From: an uncultured Eubacteriales bacterium
Lineage (GTDB): Bacteria; Bacillota; Clostridia; Oscillospirales; Acutalibacteraceae
Assembly (NCBI GenBank): GCA_934477125.1
Contig: CAKSOL010000008.1
Location: forward strand, 70,585-134,584
Length of the DNA: 64,000 bases
Reading direction: 5' to 3'
The position numbers and the translations under genes were made by a program. The notes beneath the pieces are model-generated. The model was not told the origin of the DNA, made no database searches, and worked only from the letters and a program-made list of their open reading frames with translations. Each line of letters opens with the position of its first letter. Position 1 is the first letter of the stretch. This document shows positions 63,921 to 64,000 of the stretch, one piece after another.

Positions 63921-64000
63921 ATTAAACAGGAGGATACCAGGCAGAAAATTCTTGATAAGGCATTGGAACTGTTTTCTGCACAGGGATATGATTCCGTCAG
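63921..64000 (+). CDS. TetR-family regulator, 5' part, start codon unclear
   Basis: The translation EDTRQKILDKALELFSAQGY followed by DSV is the typical first helix of TetR HTH domains; the rest lies beyond the window. No ATG, GTG or TTG occurs at a suitable place in this frame. A strong AGGAGG (63928-63933) is followed five bases later by AGG (63939), where an ATG would give the usual MQKILDKALEL, so a point mutation or sequence error at the start codon is suspected; ATT 63921, used here as the left limit, is the only other candidate. Confidence 0.6.
   Translation, partial: MKQEDTRQKILDKALELFSAQGYDSV

Noticed and set aside
1..64000. CRISPR arrays, tRNA or rRNA genes, complete insertion sequences, riboswitches
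   Set aside because: I looked for direct repeats with spacers, cloverleaf patterns, transposase motifs and known riboswitch cores and found none that I could support by eye; a covariance-model search could still reveal one.

Overview
The window looks like a chromosomal segment of an anaerobic, fibre-degrading member of the Clostridia, probably an uncultured gut Ruminococcaceae/Oscillospirales-type bacterium. The support is: strong Gram-positive ribosome binding sites, a dockerin, a glycyl radical enzyme with its activase, a GH3 with swapped domain order, LplB/LplC-type sugar permeases, a sortase-like (S)PxTGD tail, and AraC, LacI and ROK regulators next to glycosidase genes. This is inferred from protein families; no rRNA or tRNA gene was seen.

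Left part (2-14843, + strand): one tightly packed operon of ten hydrolases, none with a signal peptide: a GH116-type protein (cut by the window edge), a beta-propeller glycosidase, a TIM-barrel protein, GH9-like, GH95-like, GH32-like and GH3 proteins, two SGNH esterases and an alpha/beta hydrolase. It looks like a cytoplasmic kit for finishing off an imported, acylated, mixed-linkage oligosaccharide. It ends at a bidirectional terminator (14931-14962).

Middle housekeeping block (14969-21334): a minus-strand Crp/Fnr regulator plus NMT1/SsuA-type ABC importer with a readable promoter and operator; a plus-strand DNA polymerase IV overlapping a 1-phosphofructokinase-like kinase, with a possible SOS box; then another bidirectional terminator.

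Glycyl radical block (20303-27056): a minus-strand operon of activase, glycyl radical enzyme, sedoheptulokinase-like FGGY kinase and mannose-6-phosphate isomerase-like protein, divergent from a ROK repressor that has a perfect-consensus promoter. It looks like an undescribed anaerobic sugar or sugar-alcohol pathway.

Redox block (27393-33652): two FAD_oxidored-type proteins, a QueG-like Fe-S protein, a U32-like Cys-rich protein and a LacI repressor, with two striking perfect inverted repeats in front of the genes.

Polysaccharide block (33807-63275, + strand): an uncharacterised clan-A-like glycosidase; a sugar ABC importer without its ATPase; non-catalytic surface proteins built of concanavalin-like modules; a lipoprotein version and a 1625-residue secreted version of the same glycosidase; GH2 beta-galactosidase-like and beta-mannosidase-like enzymes; an AraC regulator; a stand-alone dockerin protein; and two giant secreted SGNH/CE2-type esterases. 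The same catalytic domain is placed in the cytoplasm, on the membrane and outside the cell, which is the most unusual feature of the window.

Right edge (63375-64000): a truncated esterase fused to the tail of a serine recombinase, followed by a TetR gene with a clear promoter and operator but no normal start codon. This marks a rearranged mobile-element boundary.
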